Shown piece after piece: positions 44,735 to 52,306 of a stretch of 64,000 nt of DNA. Source of the stretch: Actinomycetota bacterium (GTDB lineage: Bacteria > Actinomycetota > Thermoleophilia > Solirubrobacterales > Solirubrobacteraceae); assembly GCA_018268595.1 (NCBI GenBank), contig JAFDWH010000013.1, forward strand, positions 124,001-188,000. The letters run 5' to 3'. Each line of letters begins with the position of its first letter. Positions within the stretch are counted from its first letter, which is position 1. Made by a program: the position numbers and the translations under genes. The notes beneath the pieces were generated by a model. It was not told the origin of the DNA and did not search any database. It was given only the letters and a program-made list of their open reading frames with translations.

Positions 44735-45341
44735 GCGGCGGACCGCGCTGCTGGTCGACTGGGGCGGCGTGCTTACGACCAACCTGTTCGCCTCCTTCGG
44801 CGAGTTCTGCACTGAGGCGGGGCTGGCGCCCGACGCGCTCGTGGAGGCGTTCCGCGGCAACCGCGAGTTCCGCGACACGCTGATCGCGTTCGAGGAGGGG
44901 AAGATCGAGGAGCCGGTCTTCGAGCAGCGCTTCGGCGGGCTGCTCGGCGTCGACCACGCCGGCCTGATCGACCGCCTGTTCGCCCGCGTCGGCCCCGACA
45001 TGGCGATGCTCGCGGCGGTCCGCAACGCCCGCGCGGCGGGCATCCGCACCGGCCTGATCTCGAACTCGTGGGGGACGCGCCGCTACGACCGCGCGATGCT
45101 GGACGAGCTGTTCGACGGGGTCGTGATCTCCGGCGAGGAGGGCATCCGCAAGCCGGCGCCCGAGATGTACCTGCTCGGCGCCCAGCGCGCCGGCGCCGAC
45201 CCGCGCGAGTGCGTCTACGTCGACGACCTGCCGTTCAACCTGCCGCCGGCCGAGGAGCTGGGGATGGCGACGGTCCACCACGTCGACACGACGCAGACGA
45301 TCGCCGCGGTCGAGCGGTTGCTGGACGTGGCGCTCGACTAG
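44724..45341 (+). CDS. HAD-superfamily hydrolase (ACAD10-type phosphatase)
   Basis: 205 aa. Haloacid-dehalogenase fold: motif I LLVDWGGVLTTN (first Asp at residue ~12; the usual second Asp is Gly), motif II LISNSW near 112, the Lys in EEGIRKPAPEMY near 142, and motif IV VYVDDLPFNLPPAEELGM near 165. The missing second Asp of motif I also occurs in ACAD10/epoxide-hydrolase N-domains. ATG 44724 overlaps the phosphotransferase gene, so the two products likely act together. Confidence 0.87.
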   Translation: MASERRTALLVDWGGVLTTNLFASFGEFCTEAGLAPDALVEAFRGNREFRDTLIAFEEGKIEEPVFEQRFGGLLGVDHAGLIDRLFARVGPDMAMLAAVRNARAAGIRTGLISNSWGTRRYDRAMLDELFDGVVISGEEGIRKPAPEMYLLGAQRAGADPRECVYVDDLPFNLPPAEELGMATVHHVDTTQTIAAVERLLDVALD

Positions 45342-45344
45342 CAT
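45339..45344 (+). promoter_or_regulatory. -10-like TAGCAT overlapping the HAD stop
   Basis: TAGCAT, whose TAG is the stop codon of the HAD gene; it ends 10 nt before ATG 45355. Confidence 0.45.
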
Positions 45345-45354
45345 CCGCGCACGC

Positions 45355-45798
45355 ATGCGCCGCGCGCTGCCGCTCCTCGCCCTGCTGCTCGCCGTCGCGC
45401 TCGCCGCCTGCGGCGACGACAGCCTGACCGCCGCGCAGCTGCACGACCGCGCGAGCGCGATCTGCGCGCGGACGGCGGCGGCGACCGACCGCATCGCCGT
45501 GCCGAACGAGCCGTCGCAGGGCGGGCGCTTCCTGAACGAGGGCGTCGCCGAGCTGCGGCCCGCCGTCGCGGAGCTGCATGCGCTGAAGGCGCCGAAGGTC
45601 GTGCGCGAGCGCTACGACCGCGCCGTGCAGCTCGCCGGCCGGGAGGTCGCGTTGATCGCCAGACATCAGCGCGCGATCGCCGCCGGCGACGACGTGATCG
45701 ACACGTACCGCCGGCTCGACGCCGCGCTCGAGCCGCTGCTGCGCCAGGAGAACGCCTACTGGCAAGGCCTGCAGCTCGACGCGTGCGTGCGCCGCTAG
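45355..45798 (+). CDS. exported lipoprotein, function unknown
   Basis: 147 aa. Signal peptide with lipobox LAAC (Cys19), then a mostly helical domain with two further Cys (AICARTAA and DACVRR) that could pair. No enzyme motif. Similar small helical lipoproteins occur widely in actinobacteria, but I do not recognise a named family. It is convergent with the aldehyde dehydrogenase, 13 nt between stops. Confidence 0.75.
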   Translation: MRRALPLLALLLAVALAACGDDSLTAAQLHDRASAICARTAAATDRIAVPNEPSQGGRFLNEGVAELRPAVAELHALKAPKVVRERYDRAVQLAGREVALIARHQRAIAAGDDVIDTYRRLDAALEPLLRQENAYWQGLQLDACVRR

Positions 45799-45811
45799 CC
45801 GCGCTCGCGGG

Positions 45812-47359
45812 CTACGCCCGCTTGCCGCGCCCGTACAGCAGCTTCGTCAGCCGCCCGAGCAGCTTCGTCTTGCGCGCGCTGTACGGAAACATGTGCGGGT
45901 CCTTCTTGGGCGCGAGCCGCGTGACCAGCAGCGTCTGTTGCTTGCAGTACTTGCGAATCCCGCCGGCGCCGTGGCGCGAGCCGAGGCCCGACGTCTTCCA
46001 GCCGCCCATCGGCAGCTCGAGCGTCGTGTAGTTGACCTGCGCGTCGTTGACGCACACCGCGCCCGCCTCGACCCGGCGCGCGATCTGCTCGCCGCGGTGG
46101 ACGTCCTTCGTCCACACCGACGCCTGCAGCCCGAACGGCGAGTCGTTCGCGAGCCGCAGCGCCTCCTCCTCGTCGCGCACCTTCATGATCGGCAGCGTCG
46201 GGCCGAACGTCTCCTCCGTCATGCACGCCATCGAGTGGTCGACGTCGACCAGCACGGTCGGCTCGTAGAAGGCGCCGGGGCCGTCGCCGCGCTTGCCGCC
46301 CGTCAGGACGCGAGCGCCCTTCGCGACCGCGTCTCTGACGTGCGCGTCGACGATCTCGATCTGCGGCGGGTAGATCATCGAGCCGATGTCGACGGTGCCC
46401 GGCCCGGTCGGGACGCCCTGGCGCAGCGCGCGCACGTTGTCGGCGACCTTCGCGACGAATCTGTCGTAGACCGGCTCCTCGACGTACACGCGCTCGACCG
46501 AGATGCAGACCTGGCCGCCGTTGTTCATCGAGTAGTAGGCGGCGGCGTTGGCGGCGCGGTCGACGTCGGCGTCGCTCAAAACGATCATCGGGTCCTTGCC
46601 GCCCAGCTCGAGGCCCACGGGCGTGAGCGTCTGGGCGGCCTGCTGCATGACCTTGATGCCGGTCTCGGTCGAGCCGGTGAACATCACGAAGTCGACCGCG
46701 TCGATCAGCGCCTCGCCGGCCTCGCGGCCGGTGCCGGTCGCGACCTGGAAGACGTGCTCGGGGATGCCGCAGGCGCGCAGCCCCTCCTCCATCAACAGCG
46801 AGGTCAAGGGGGTCACCTGCGCCGGCTTCAGCACCGCCGCGTTGCCGGCGGCCAAAGCCGGGATGCAGTCGCCGAACGAGTTCGTCAGCGGGAAGTTCCA
46901 CGGGCCGATCACGCCGACGACGCCGACCGGCGCGTAGCGCACGATCAGCTTCTTGCCCTTCGTCATCGGGTTGGACGTCTTGACGTGCTCGTCGGCGAGG
47001 TACTCGGGCGCGTGCTTGGCCCAGAAGCCGAACGCGTTCGCGCAGTACATGACCTCGGCGAGCAGCGCGTCCTCCCACGTCTTGCCCGTCTCGGACACGA
47101 TCGTCCTGATGATGCGGTCGGCGTTGTCGACCGTCCACTTCTGCATGCGGCGCAGGACCTTGCCGCGCTCCTCGAAGCCGAGCGCCTCCCAGGCCGGCTG
47201 CACGGCGCGCGCGCGCTCGACCAGCGCGGTCACCTCGTCGCGGCTGAGCGCCGGGACGGTCGCGATCGTCTCGCCCGTGGCGGGGTTCTCGACGGGGATG
47301 CCCTGATGGGCTCCGGCGCCGTTCTGGACGGCGGCCGGCGCCTGCTCGGTGGTCGACAT
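45812..47359 (-). CDS. NAD(P)-dependent aldehyde dehydrogenase (succinate-semialdehyde dehydrogenase-like)
   Basis: 515 aa. ALDH superfamily with catalytic Cys in GGQVCISVERVYV near residue 297 and general-base Glu in LELGGKDP near 263. The Asn in GPWNFPLTN lies near 165, and EETFGPTLPIMKV is near 400. It has a Gln/Ala-rich N-terminus and a basic C-terminal tail (SARKTKLLGRLTKLLYGRGKRA in part) that may contact the membrane. ATG 47359 has AAGGAG upstream. Upstream lies a perfect TTGACC-N3-GGTCAA repeat. Natural substrate unknown. Confidence 0.9.
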   Translation of the reverse strand: MSTTEQAPAAVQNGAGAHQGIPVENPATGETIATVPALSRDEVTALVERARAVQPAWEALGFEERGKVLRRMQKWTVDNADRIIRTIVSETGKTWEDALLAEVMYCANAFGFWAKHAPEYLADEHVKTSNPMTKGKKLIVRYAPVGVVGVIGPWNFPLTNSFGDCIPALAAGNAAVLKPAQVTPLTSLLMEEGLRACGIPEHVFQVATGTGREAGEALIDAVDFVMFTGSTETGIKVMQQAAQTLTPVGLELGGKDPMIVLSDADVDRAANAAAYYSMNNGGQVCISVERVYVEEPVYDRFVAKVADNVRALRQGVPTGPGTVDIGSMIYPPQIEIVDAHVRDAVAKGARVLTGGKRGDGPGAFYEPTVLVDVDHSMACMTEETFGPTLPIMKVRDEEEALRLANDSPFGLQASVWTKDVHRGEQIARRVEAGAVCVNDAQVNYTTLELPMGGWKTSGLGSRHGAGGIRKYCKQQTLLVTRLAPKKDPHMFPYSARKTKLLGRLTKLLYGRGKRA

Positions 47360-47395
47360 GGCGCGCTCCTTCTCGGTGCTCGGCGGCGAGATCGT

Positions 47396-47410
47396 TTGAC
47401 CCGCGGTCAA
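47396..47410. promoter_or_regulatory. operator-like palindrome upstream of the aldehyde dehydrogenase
   Basis: Perfect inverted repeat TTGACC-CGC-GGTCAA, directly downstream of a minus-strand TAGGCT box (47410-47415). It would cover the transcription start, a typical repressor site. No regulator gene is adjacent. Confidence 0.45.
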
Positions 47411-47415
47411 GCCTA
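47410..47415 (-). promoter_or_regulatory. -10-like TAGGCT of the aldehyde dehydrogenase gene
   Basis: TAGGCT on the minus strand, about 50 nt before ATG 47359. A leader with AAGGAG follows. Confidence 0.4.
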
Positions 47416-47488
47416 CCGGAGCCGCGCAGCGATTTGGCCGTCTGGCCAGTGGGCGTGCCGGACGGCGGGCCGGGGTACACGAGGCGGC

Positions 47489-48101
47489 ATGCCTGAGCAG
47501 ACCGTGGCCGTGCTCGGAGCCGGCGGCACGATGGGCTTCGCGATGGCGCGCAACCTGGCGCGCGCCGGCTACGCGGTTCGCGCCTGGAACCGCACGCGCA
47601 CGAGAGCCGAGCCGCTCGCGCAGGACGGCGCGGTCGTCTGCGACTCGCCCGCCGAGGCGGCGGAGGGCGCGCAGGTCCTGCTGACGATGCTGTCCGACGG
47701 CGACGCCGTGATCGACGCGGTCGACGGGCAGCGCGGCGCCTTCTCGCGCGTCGGCGCGGACGTCGTGTGGCTGCGTCGTCGAGGGCGGAGCGGAGACGAT
47801 CGCGCTCGCCGAGGGGCTCGGCGTCTCGCCGGCCGCGTTCTTCGACGCGATCGAGGGCGGAACGCTCGACCTGCCCTACCTGCGACTCAAGGCGAGAGCG
47901 ATGCAGGAGCGCGACTTCACGCCGTCCTTCCGGCTCGCGCTCGCCGCGAAGGACGCCGCGCTGGTGGAGGAGGCGGCAGCGCGGCGCGGGCTCGACCTGC
48001 CGGCGGTCGCCGCGATCCGCAAGCGCCTCGAGCAGGGCGCCGCCGAGCACGGCGACGAGGACCTCGCCGCCACCTACCTGACGAGCGCTAGCCGCCCGTA
48101 G
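47489..48101 (+). pseudogene. 3-hydroxyisobutyrate dehydrogenase-family gene with internal deletion
   Basis: The N-terminal Rossmann part reads well from ATG 47489 (VAVLGAGGTMGFAMARNLARAG to SRVGADVVWL). The C-terminal helical domain follows in the next frame (ETIALAEGLGVSPAAFFDAIEGG, AALVEEAAARRG, EDLAATYL) to TAG 48101. About 90-100 residues between them are missing, including the DAPVSGG-like region and the catalytic lysine helix. The joint near 47770 also changes the frame. The gene cannot make an active enzyme. Its end overlaps the convergent DUF1501 gene by 28 nt. Confidence 0.8.
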
Positions 48102-49426
48102 GCGCCCGCGTTCGGGATCACCTCGCTCGCGTCGGTCCCCAGCCAGCCCTCGATCAGCGAGCAGTAGACCTTGCGGAAGTCGACCGTCACCTTGAGGTTG
48201 TCGTCGGGGTCGAGCGCGGTCAGCGACGGGTAGTCGGTCAGGATCCCGCTCGCCGCACGCGCGCCCTGCACCCACGCGATCCCGCCGGCGCCGTGATCGG
48301 TCCCGCTCGACTCGTTCGCCTGCGGGCGGCGGCCGAACTCCGACCACACGAGCGTCAGCACGCGGTCGGCGACGCCGCGCGCCTCGAGGTCGGCCTGGAA
48401 CGCCGCGAGCGACTGCGAGACCGATCTCAAGCCGTCGCCGAGCTCTCTCGGCTGGTCGTCGTGCGTGTCGAACTCGCCGCTCGCGTCGACCGCCGCCAGC
48501 CGCACGCCGAGCGGCTGCGCGACGAGCGCGGCGACGCGCGACAGGCGCCGCCCGAGGTCGTCGTCCTGCGGGTAGGGCACGGGCGGCGCGAGCGGGTCGA
48601 CGCCGTCGTGCTCGGCGTACGGCGCGAGCCGGTCGCCGACCGCCTTCGCGAGCCGCGCCGCCGTGTGGACCGCGCGCGGCCCTTCGCCGCGCGCGTGCGC
48701 CGCGGCCATCCGCTGCCACGCCGCCAGCATCTGACGCTCCTGCCGCCCGTCGATCGCCCACACGTCGAGCGCGCAGTCGCTCGGCGACTCGAGCGCCGCG
48801 ACCGGCGCGGAGCCGGTCGCCAGCACCGGCGAGAGCGTCGAGGACAGCGTCAGCCCCTGCAGCGGGTTGTCGCGCGCGCCGTGGCGGTCGAGCCAGCGGC
48901 CGAGCCAGCCGGGCGCGGCCCGCTCGGTCACGAGCCCGGTCTCCCAGAAGTGGCGCGAGTGGAAGTGGGAGAGGTCCGGGTTGGCGTAGTCGATCCCCGG
49001 CAGGAAGCCCACCTTGCCGGCCTCGAACAGGCCCTTCACGCCGCCGCCGGCGCCCTCCGCGAGCGACGGGTGGATGCCGAGGCCGGTGCTCCCGAGCGCC
49101 GGCGGCGCCGCCAGCTTCATGTCGCCGCGCAGGTCGGCGTAGCGCCCGTACGCGCCGATCGGCGGCAGCGTGTCGAGCAGGTCGCAGCCGCCCGGCAGGA
49201 AGACGCTCACGAGCACGCGCGCGCCGGGCGCCTCGGCGGCGCGCGCCTGCGCGGCCTCCAGCACGCGCGCCCACGGCATCGTCTGCTCGGCGTAGATCGC
49301 CAGCGCGCCGCCGAGCGCGCCCGCGAGCGCCTGCCGGCGCGTCAGCGGCGCGCCGAGCCAGCGCTCGCGCACGCCCGCGCTCGTCTGGCGGAAGTCGTCA
49401 CAACCCTTGTGGACGGAGCGCGGCAT
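48074..49426 (-). CDS. DUF1501 family exported protein
   Basis: 450 aa. Twin-arginine-like signal (TRRQALAGALGGALAIYA, residues ~29-46), then the DUF1501 (sulfatase-like fold) domain: VSVFLPGGCDLLDTLPP, HPSLAEGAGGGVKGLFEAGKVGFLPG, SHFHSRHFWETG, VWSEFGRRPQANESSGTDHG near residue 365. The family is linked to export and large secreted assemblies in some bacteria, but its role is unknown. It is translationally coupled (TGATG) to the DUF1800 gene, the usual partner. Confidence 0.88.
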   Translation of the reverse strand: MPRSVHKGCDDFRQTSAGVRERWLGAPLTRRQALAGALGGALAIYAEQTMPWARVLEAAQARAAEAPGARVLVSVFLPGGCDLLDTLPPIGAYGRYADLRGDMKLAAPPALGSTGLGIHPSLAEGAGGGVKGLFEAGKVGFLPGIDYANPDLSHFHSRHFWETGLVTERAAPGWLGRWLDRHGARDNPLQGLTLSSTLSPVLATGSAPVAALESPSDCALDVWAIDGRQERQMLAAWQRMAAAHARGEGPRAVHTAARLAKAVGDRLAPYAEHDGVDPLAPPVPYPQDDDLGRRLSRVAALVAQPLGVRLAAVDASGEFDTHDDQPRELGDGLRSVSQSLAAFQADLEARGVADRVLTLVWSEFGRRPQANESSGTDHGAGGIAWVQGARAASGILTDYPSLTALDPDDNLKVTVDFRKVYCSLIEGWLGTDASEVIPNAGAYGRLALVR

Positions 49427-50817
49427 CAGTGAAGTTGCGCGTCGGGGCAGGTCAGCAGCAGGTGGCGCAGCGTCCACTGGAGCGCGTCGGCGCGCCAGTC
49501 GGCCTGGTCGCGCCAGCGCGCGTCGATGTCGTCGAAGAAGCGGGCGGCGAGGTGCGTCAGCGTCGCGCGCGTGGCCGCCGACACCCGCGGCTCGCCGACC
49601 GCTCTCCACGCGCGCGCGTACGCCTCCTGCGGCGTGAGGCTCGCCGGCGCCGCGCCCTTGCGCGGTCTCGGACGGCCGTACTGCACGACGTGGTTGCCGG
49701 CGACGAAGCGCTGGCGCATCGCGTTCGAGGACATCCACGCCGCGCCCCAGTCCCAGCCGGCGACGCTCGGCGGCGAGAACGGCAGCTGGCCCATCAGCTC
49801 CAGCAGCCACGTCGGGTAGTCCTGCGTGACGTACGTGCCGGTCGTGCGCATCGCGCCGGCGAGGAACACGACCGGGCACTTGACCATGTCGGGCGCGTCG
49901 AGGCCGCGGTAGAGCTGCGGGTGGGCGAGGATCTGCCGCACGACCGGCTCGATGCGCAGGCCGCTGCCGCGGTAGGTCGCGACGAGCGCGCGCAGCGTCG
50001 CGCGGCTCGGCGGCGTGGCGACGAAGAAGCTCCACAGCTTGCCGACGAGGAACGGCGCGTGGTTCGGGTGCGCGGTGACGAGGTCGAGCACGTCGTCGAC
50101 GCCGAGGCGGCCGCGCCGGCCGAGCAGCGTCTTGACGCCGTCGTCGTGCTGGCCGGCGTCGTACTTGATCGTGACCGTGCCGTCGTCGTGCCAGTCGGCG
50201 GTGTAGCCGGTCAGCGCGCGCGCCGCCTCGCGCACGTCGCGCTCGGAGTAGCCGGAGCCGAGCGTGAACAGCTCCATCAGCTCACGCGCGTAGTTCTCGT
50301 TCGGCGCGTCCTTCGTCGAGTCGGCGAGCGACAGGAACAGCTGCATCGCCGGGTCGCGCGTGACGGCGCCGAGCAGCTCGCGGAAGGAGCCGAGCGCGTT
50401 CGCGCGCAGCATGCGGTTCTGCGCGAGCATCAGCGGCGTGTCCTGGTCGGCCGTGGCGAAGTGGTCATGCCAGAACAGCGTCAGCTTCTCCTGCAGCGGA
50501 TGGGTGCTGCGGATCATGCGGTCGAGCCACCACAGGACGTCGTCGCCCCACTCGTTGAGCGGGTCGAGCGGGCGCTGCTCGACGCGTGGCGCGGGGCCGC
50601 GCACGCGCGCGCCGCCGGGCGGTCCGTTCACGACGTGGTCGAGCGTCGCCGCCTTTCCGCGCCGCGCCCAGCGGCGCGCCTCGGCGGGCGTCGCGCCGAA
50701 GCCGGCGCGCCAGAAGAGGCGGCGCACGTGCGCCTCGGTCCAGCCGCGCCCGCCGCTCGGCCGTCGCGCGTGCGCGCGGCGGCGGCCGTGTCTGCGGCGG
50801 GCCGCGGTCGCGCTCAT
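49426..50817 (-). CDS. DUF1800 family protein
   Basis: 463 aa. Basic N-terminus (ARRRHGRRRAHARR), then the DUF1800 domain: HVRRLFWRAGFGATPAEARRW, KLTLFWHDHFATADQD, NENYARELMELFTLGSGYSERDVREAARALTG near residue 175, DYPTWLLELMGQLPFSPPSVAGWDWG near 345. No classic signal peptide is seen; the basic start may serve as one. The DUF1800/DUF1501 pair is conserved in many phyla, with unknown function. It overlaps the cupredoxin gene by 4 nt and the DUF1501 gene by 1 nt. Confidence 0.88.
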   Translation of the reverse strand: MSATAARRRHGRRRAHARRPSGGRGWTEAHVRRLFWRAGFGATPAEARRWARRGKAATLDHVVNGPPGGARVRGPAPRVEQRPLDPLNEWGDDVLWWLDRMIRSTHPLQEKLTLFWHDHFATADQDTPLMLAQNRMLRANALGSFRELLGAVTRDPAMQLFLSLADSTKDAPNENYARELMELFTLGSGYSERDVREAARALTGYTADWHDDGTVTIKYDAGQHDDGVKTLLGRRGRLGVDDVLDLVTAHPNHAPFLVGKLWSFFVATPPSRATLRALVATYRGSGLRIEPVVRQILAHPQLYRGLDAPDMVKCPVVFLAGAMRTTGTYVTQDYPTWLLELMGQLPFSPPSVAGWDWGAAWMSSNAMRQRFVAGNHVVQYGRPRPRKGAAPASLTPQEAYARAWRAVGEPRVSAATRATLTHLAARFFDDIDARWRDQADWRADALQWTLRHLLLTCPDAQLH

Positions 50818-51194
50818 CGCGTCACGCGGAAGCTCGTGCGCATCCCGCGCGCGGCGTGGTCGGCGAGGTCGCAGACGAGCCGGTAGGTGCCGGGCCGCAG
50901 GCGCAGCGCGAGCGTCGCGCGCCGGCCCGAGCGCACCTCGCCGGTGCGGCCGACGCGGCGCCCGCCGGCCGTCTCGACGACGAGGTCGTGGCCGTCCTCG
51001 CCGAAGTTGGCGACGTTGAAGCGCACGATCCCGCCCGGCGCGCTCGTGCGATAGGCAGAGAAGCGGAACTCGCGCGCCGCGACGCCGACGGAGGTCGTCG
51101 GCGGACGGCGGCGCGCGTCGGCCGCGCTCGCCGTCAGCACGGCGAGCAACAGCAGGAGAGCGAGCAGGAGCGAGCCGGTGCGCCGCGCGACCAT
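50814..51194 (-). CDS. cupredoxin-domain exported protein
   Basis: 126 aa. Signal peptide (Leu-rich, residues ~8-25) and a plastocyanin-like domain. The His of GHDLVV (~80) and CDLADHAARGM near residues 108-118 give the full type 1 copper ligand set (His, Cys, His, Met at normal spacing). It is the first gene of an operon with DUF1800 and DUF1501. ATG 51194 is preferred over 51248 because the signal peptide starts right after it; AAAGG stands just before it. Confidence 0.8.
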   Translation of the reverse strand: MVARRTGSLLLALLLLLAVLTASAADARRRPPTTSVGVAAREFRFSAYRTSAPGGIVRFNVANFGEDGHDLVVETAGGRRVGRTGEVRSGRRATLALRLRPGTYRLVCDLADHAARGMRTSFRVTR

Positions 51195-51307
51195 CGCCTT
51201 TCGTGATCGGCACGCGGGCGGCGGCGCTTGATCGTGGAACGACCCCATGCGCCGCCGCCGGTCAGCGGCCGAACCTCAGGCGCGCCCGCGGCGCGCCCGC
51301 GCGGCGG

Positions 51308-51766
51308 TCAGTCCGCCAGCTCGACGCGCTCGATCGTCGGCGGGTCGACCGGGCGGTCGCCGGGGCCGGTCTCGACGCCCTCGATCTTGTCGACCGTGTC
51401 CATCCCCTCGACCACGCGGCCGAAGGCGGTGTGCTTGCCGTCGAGCCACGGCGTCGCCTCGGCCGTGACGATGAAGAACTGCGAGCCGTTCGTGTTGGGG
51501 CCGGCGTTCGCCATCGCGAGCGTGCCGCGCACGATCTTGTGCTGGTTGATCTCGTCCTCGAACGTGTAGCCGGGGCCGCCGGTGCCGGTTCCCTGCGGGC
51601 AGCCGCCCTGGATCATGAAGTCGGTGATCACGCGGTGGAAGATGATCCCGTCGTAGAAGCCCTCGCCCGCGAGTCTCTTGAAGTTCTCGACCGTCTTCGG
51701 CGCGTCCTCGTCGAACAGCTCGAGCTGGATCGCGCCGTGGGTGGTGTGCATCGTGGCCTGGGACAT
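51308..51766 (-). CDS. ppiB: peptidyl-prolyl cis-trans isomerase, cyclophilin type
   Basis: 152 aa cytoplasmic cyclophilin. The core is complete: [30 protein letters not shown] (catalytic Arg in FHRV), [19 protein letters not shown], and the Trp/His in [19 protein letters not shown] stands 8 nt before ATG 51766. A TAGGGT box whose TAG is the NUDIX stop lies about 45 nt upstream. Confidence 0.95.
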   Translation of the reverse strand: MSQATMHTTHGAIQLELFDEDAPKTVENFKRLAGEGFYDGIIFHRVITDFMIQGGCPQGTGTGGPGYTFEDEINQHKIVRGTLAMANAGPNTNGSQFFIVTAEATPWLDGKHTAFGRVVEGMDTVDKIEGVETGPGDRPVDPPTIERVELAD

Positions 51767-51811
51767 CGGCGGCTCCTCGGGGGTGCGGGGGTCGGAGGTG
51801 GGTCTCGCCCC

Positions 51812-51817
51812 ACCCTA
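51812..51817 (-). promoter_or_regulatory. -10-like TAGGGT of ppiB, overlapping the NUDIX stop
   Basis: TAGGGT on the minus strand; its TAG is the NUDIX gene's stop codon. A leader of about 40 nt with GAGGAG follows. Confidence 0.45.
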
Positions 51818-52291
51818 CTGAGCGGCGATCTCCGCCAGGCGGTCGAGGAACGGGGCCTGCGCGGGCAGCAGCTTGCGGCGCGCGGCGGCGAGCGCGAACC
51901 AGCCGGCGCGGTCGACCTCCGGAAACGTCTGCATGCGACCCGAGCGCGGCGGCCACTCCAGCTCGAACGTGTTGCTGTGGATCGCGCCGGCGTCGAGGTC
52001 GCGCTCGAGCGCCCACGCGCTCACGACCTTGCCGCTCTTCTGGCGCACCTCACCGAGCGGCAGCAGCTCGTGCTCGAGCGCGTCGGGGAAGGCGGCGCCG
52101 GTCTCCTCCTCCAGCTCGCGCAGCGCGCACGCCCGCTCCGCTTCGCCGGCGTCGACCTCGCCCTTCGGGATCGTCCAGGCGCCCGCGTCCCTTCTCGCCC
52201 AGAACGGCCCGCCCGGGTGCACGAGCAGCACCTCCAGCCGATCGCCCCCGCTCCGCCGGAACAGCAGGATCCCCGCGCTGCGCTTCGGCAC
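51815..52291 (-). CDS. NUDIX hydrolase
   Basis: 158 aa. NUDIX box GEVDAGEAERACALRELEEETG (G-x5-E-x7-REUXEE-x-G) is at residues ~44-65. The N-terminus SAGILLFRRSG and the WTIPKGE strand resemble the MutT/DR0550-type hydrolases of dinucleoside polyphosphates or damaged nucleotides. Start GTG 52291 lies 15 nt after the helicase stop, so it is probably in the deaD transcript. Confidence 0.92.
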   Translation of the reverse strand: MPKRSAGILLFRRSGGDRLEVLLVHPGGPFWARRDAGAWTIPKGEVDAGEAERACALRELEEETGAAFPDALEHELLPLGEVRQKSGKVVSAWALERDLDAGAIHSNTFELEWPPRSGRMQTFPEVDRAGWFALAAARRKLLPAQAPFLDRLAEIAAQ

Positions 52292-52306
52292 CGCGTCCCG
52301 CCCCGC

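Noticed and set aside
45795-49274. 1159-codon minus-strand frame over the aldehyde dehydrogenase and DUF1501 genes
   Set aside because: It lies in another frame of both real genes and has low-complexity Arg-rich composition.
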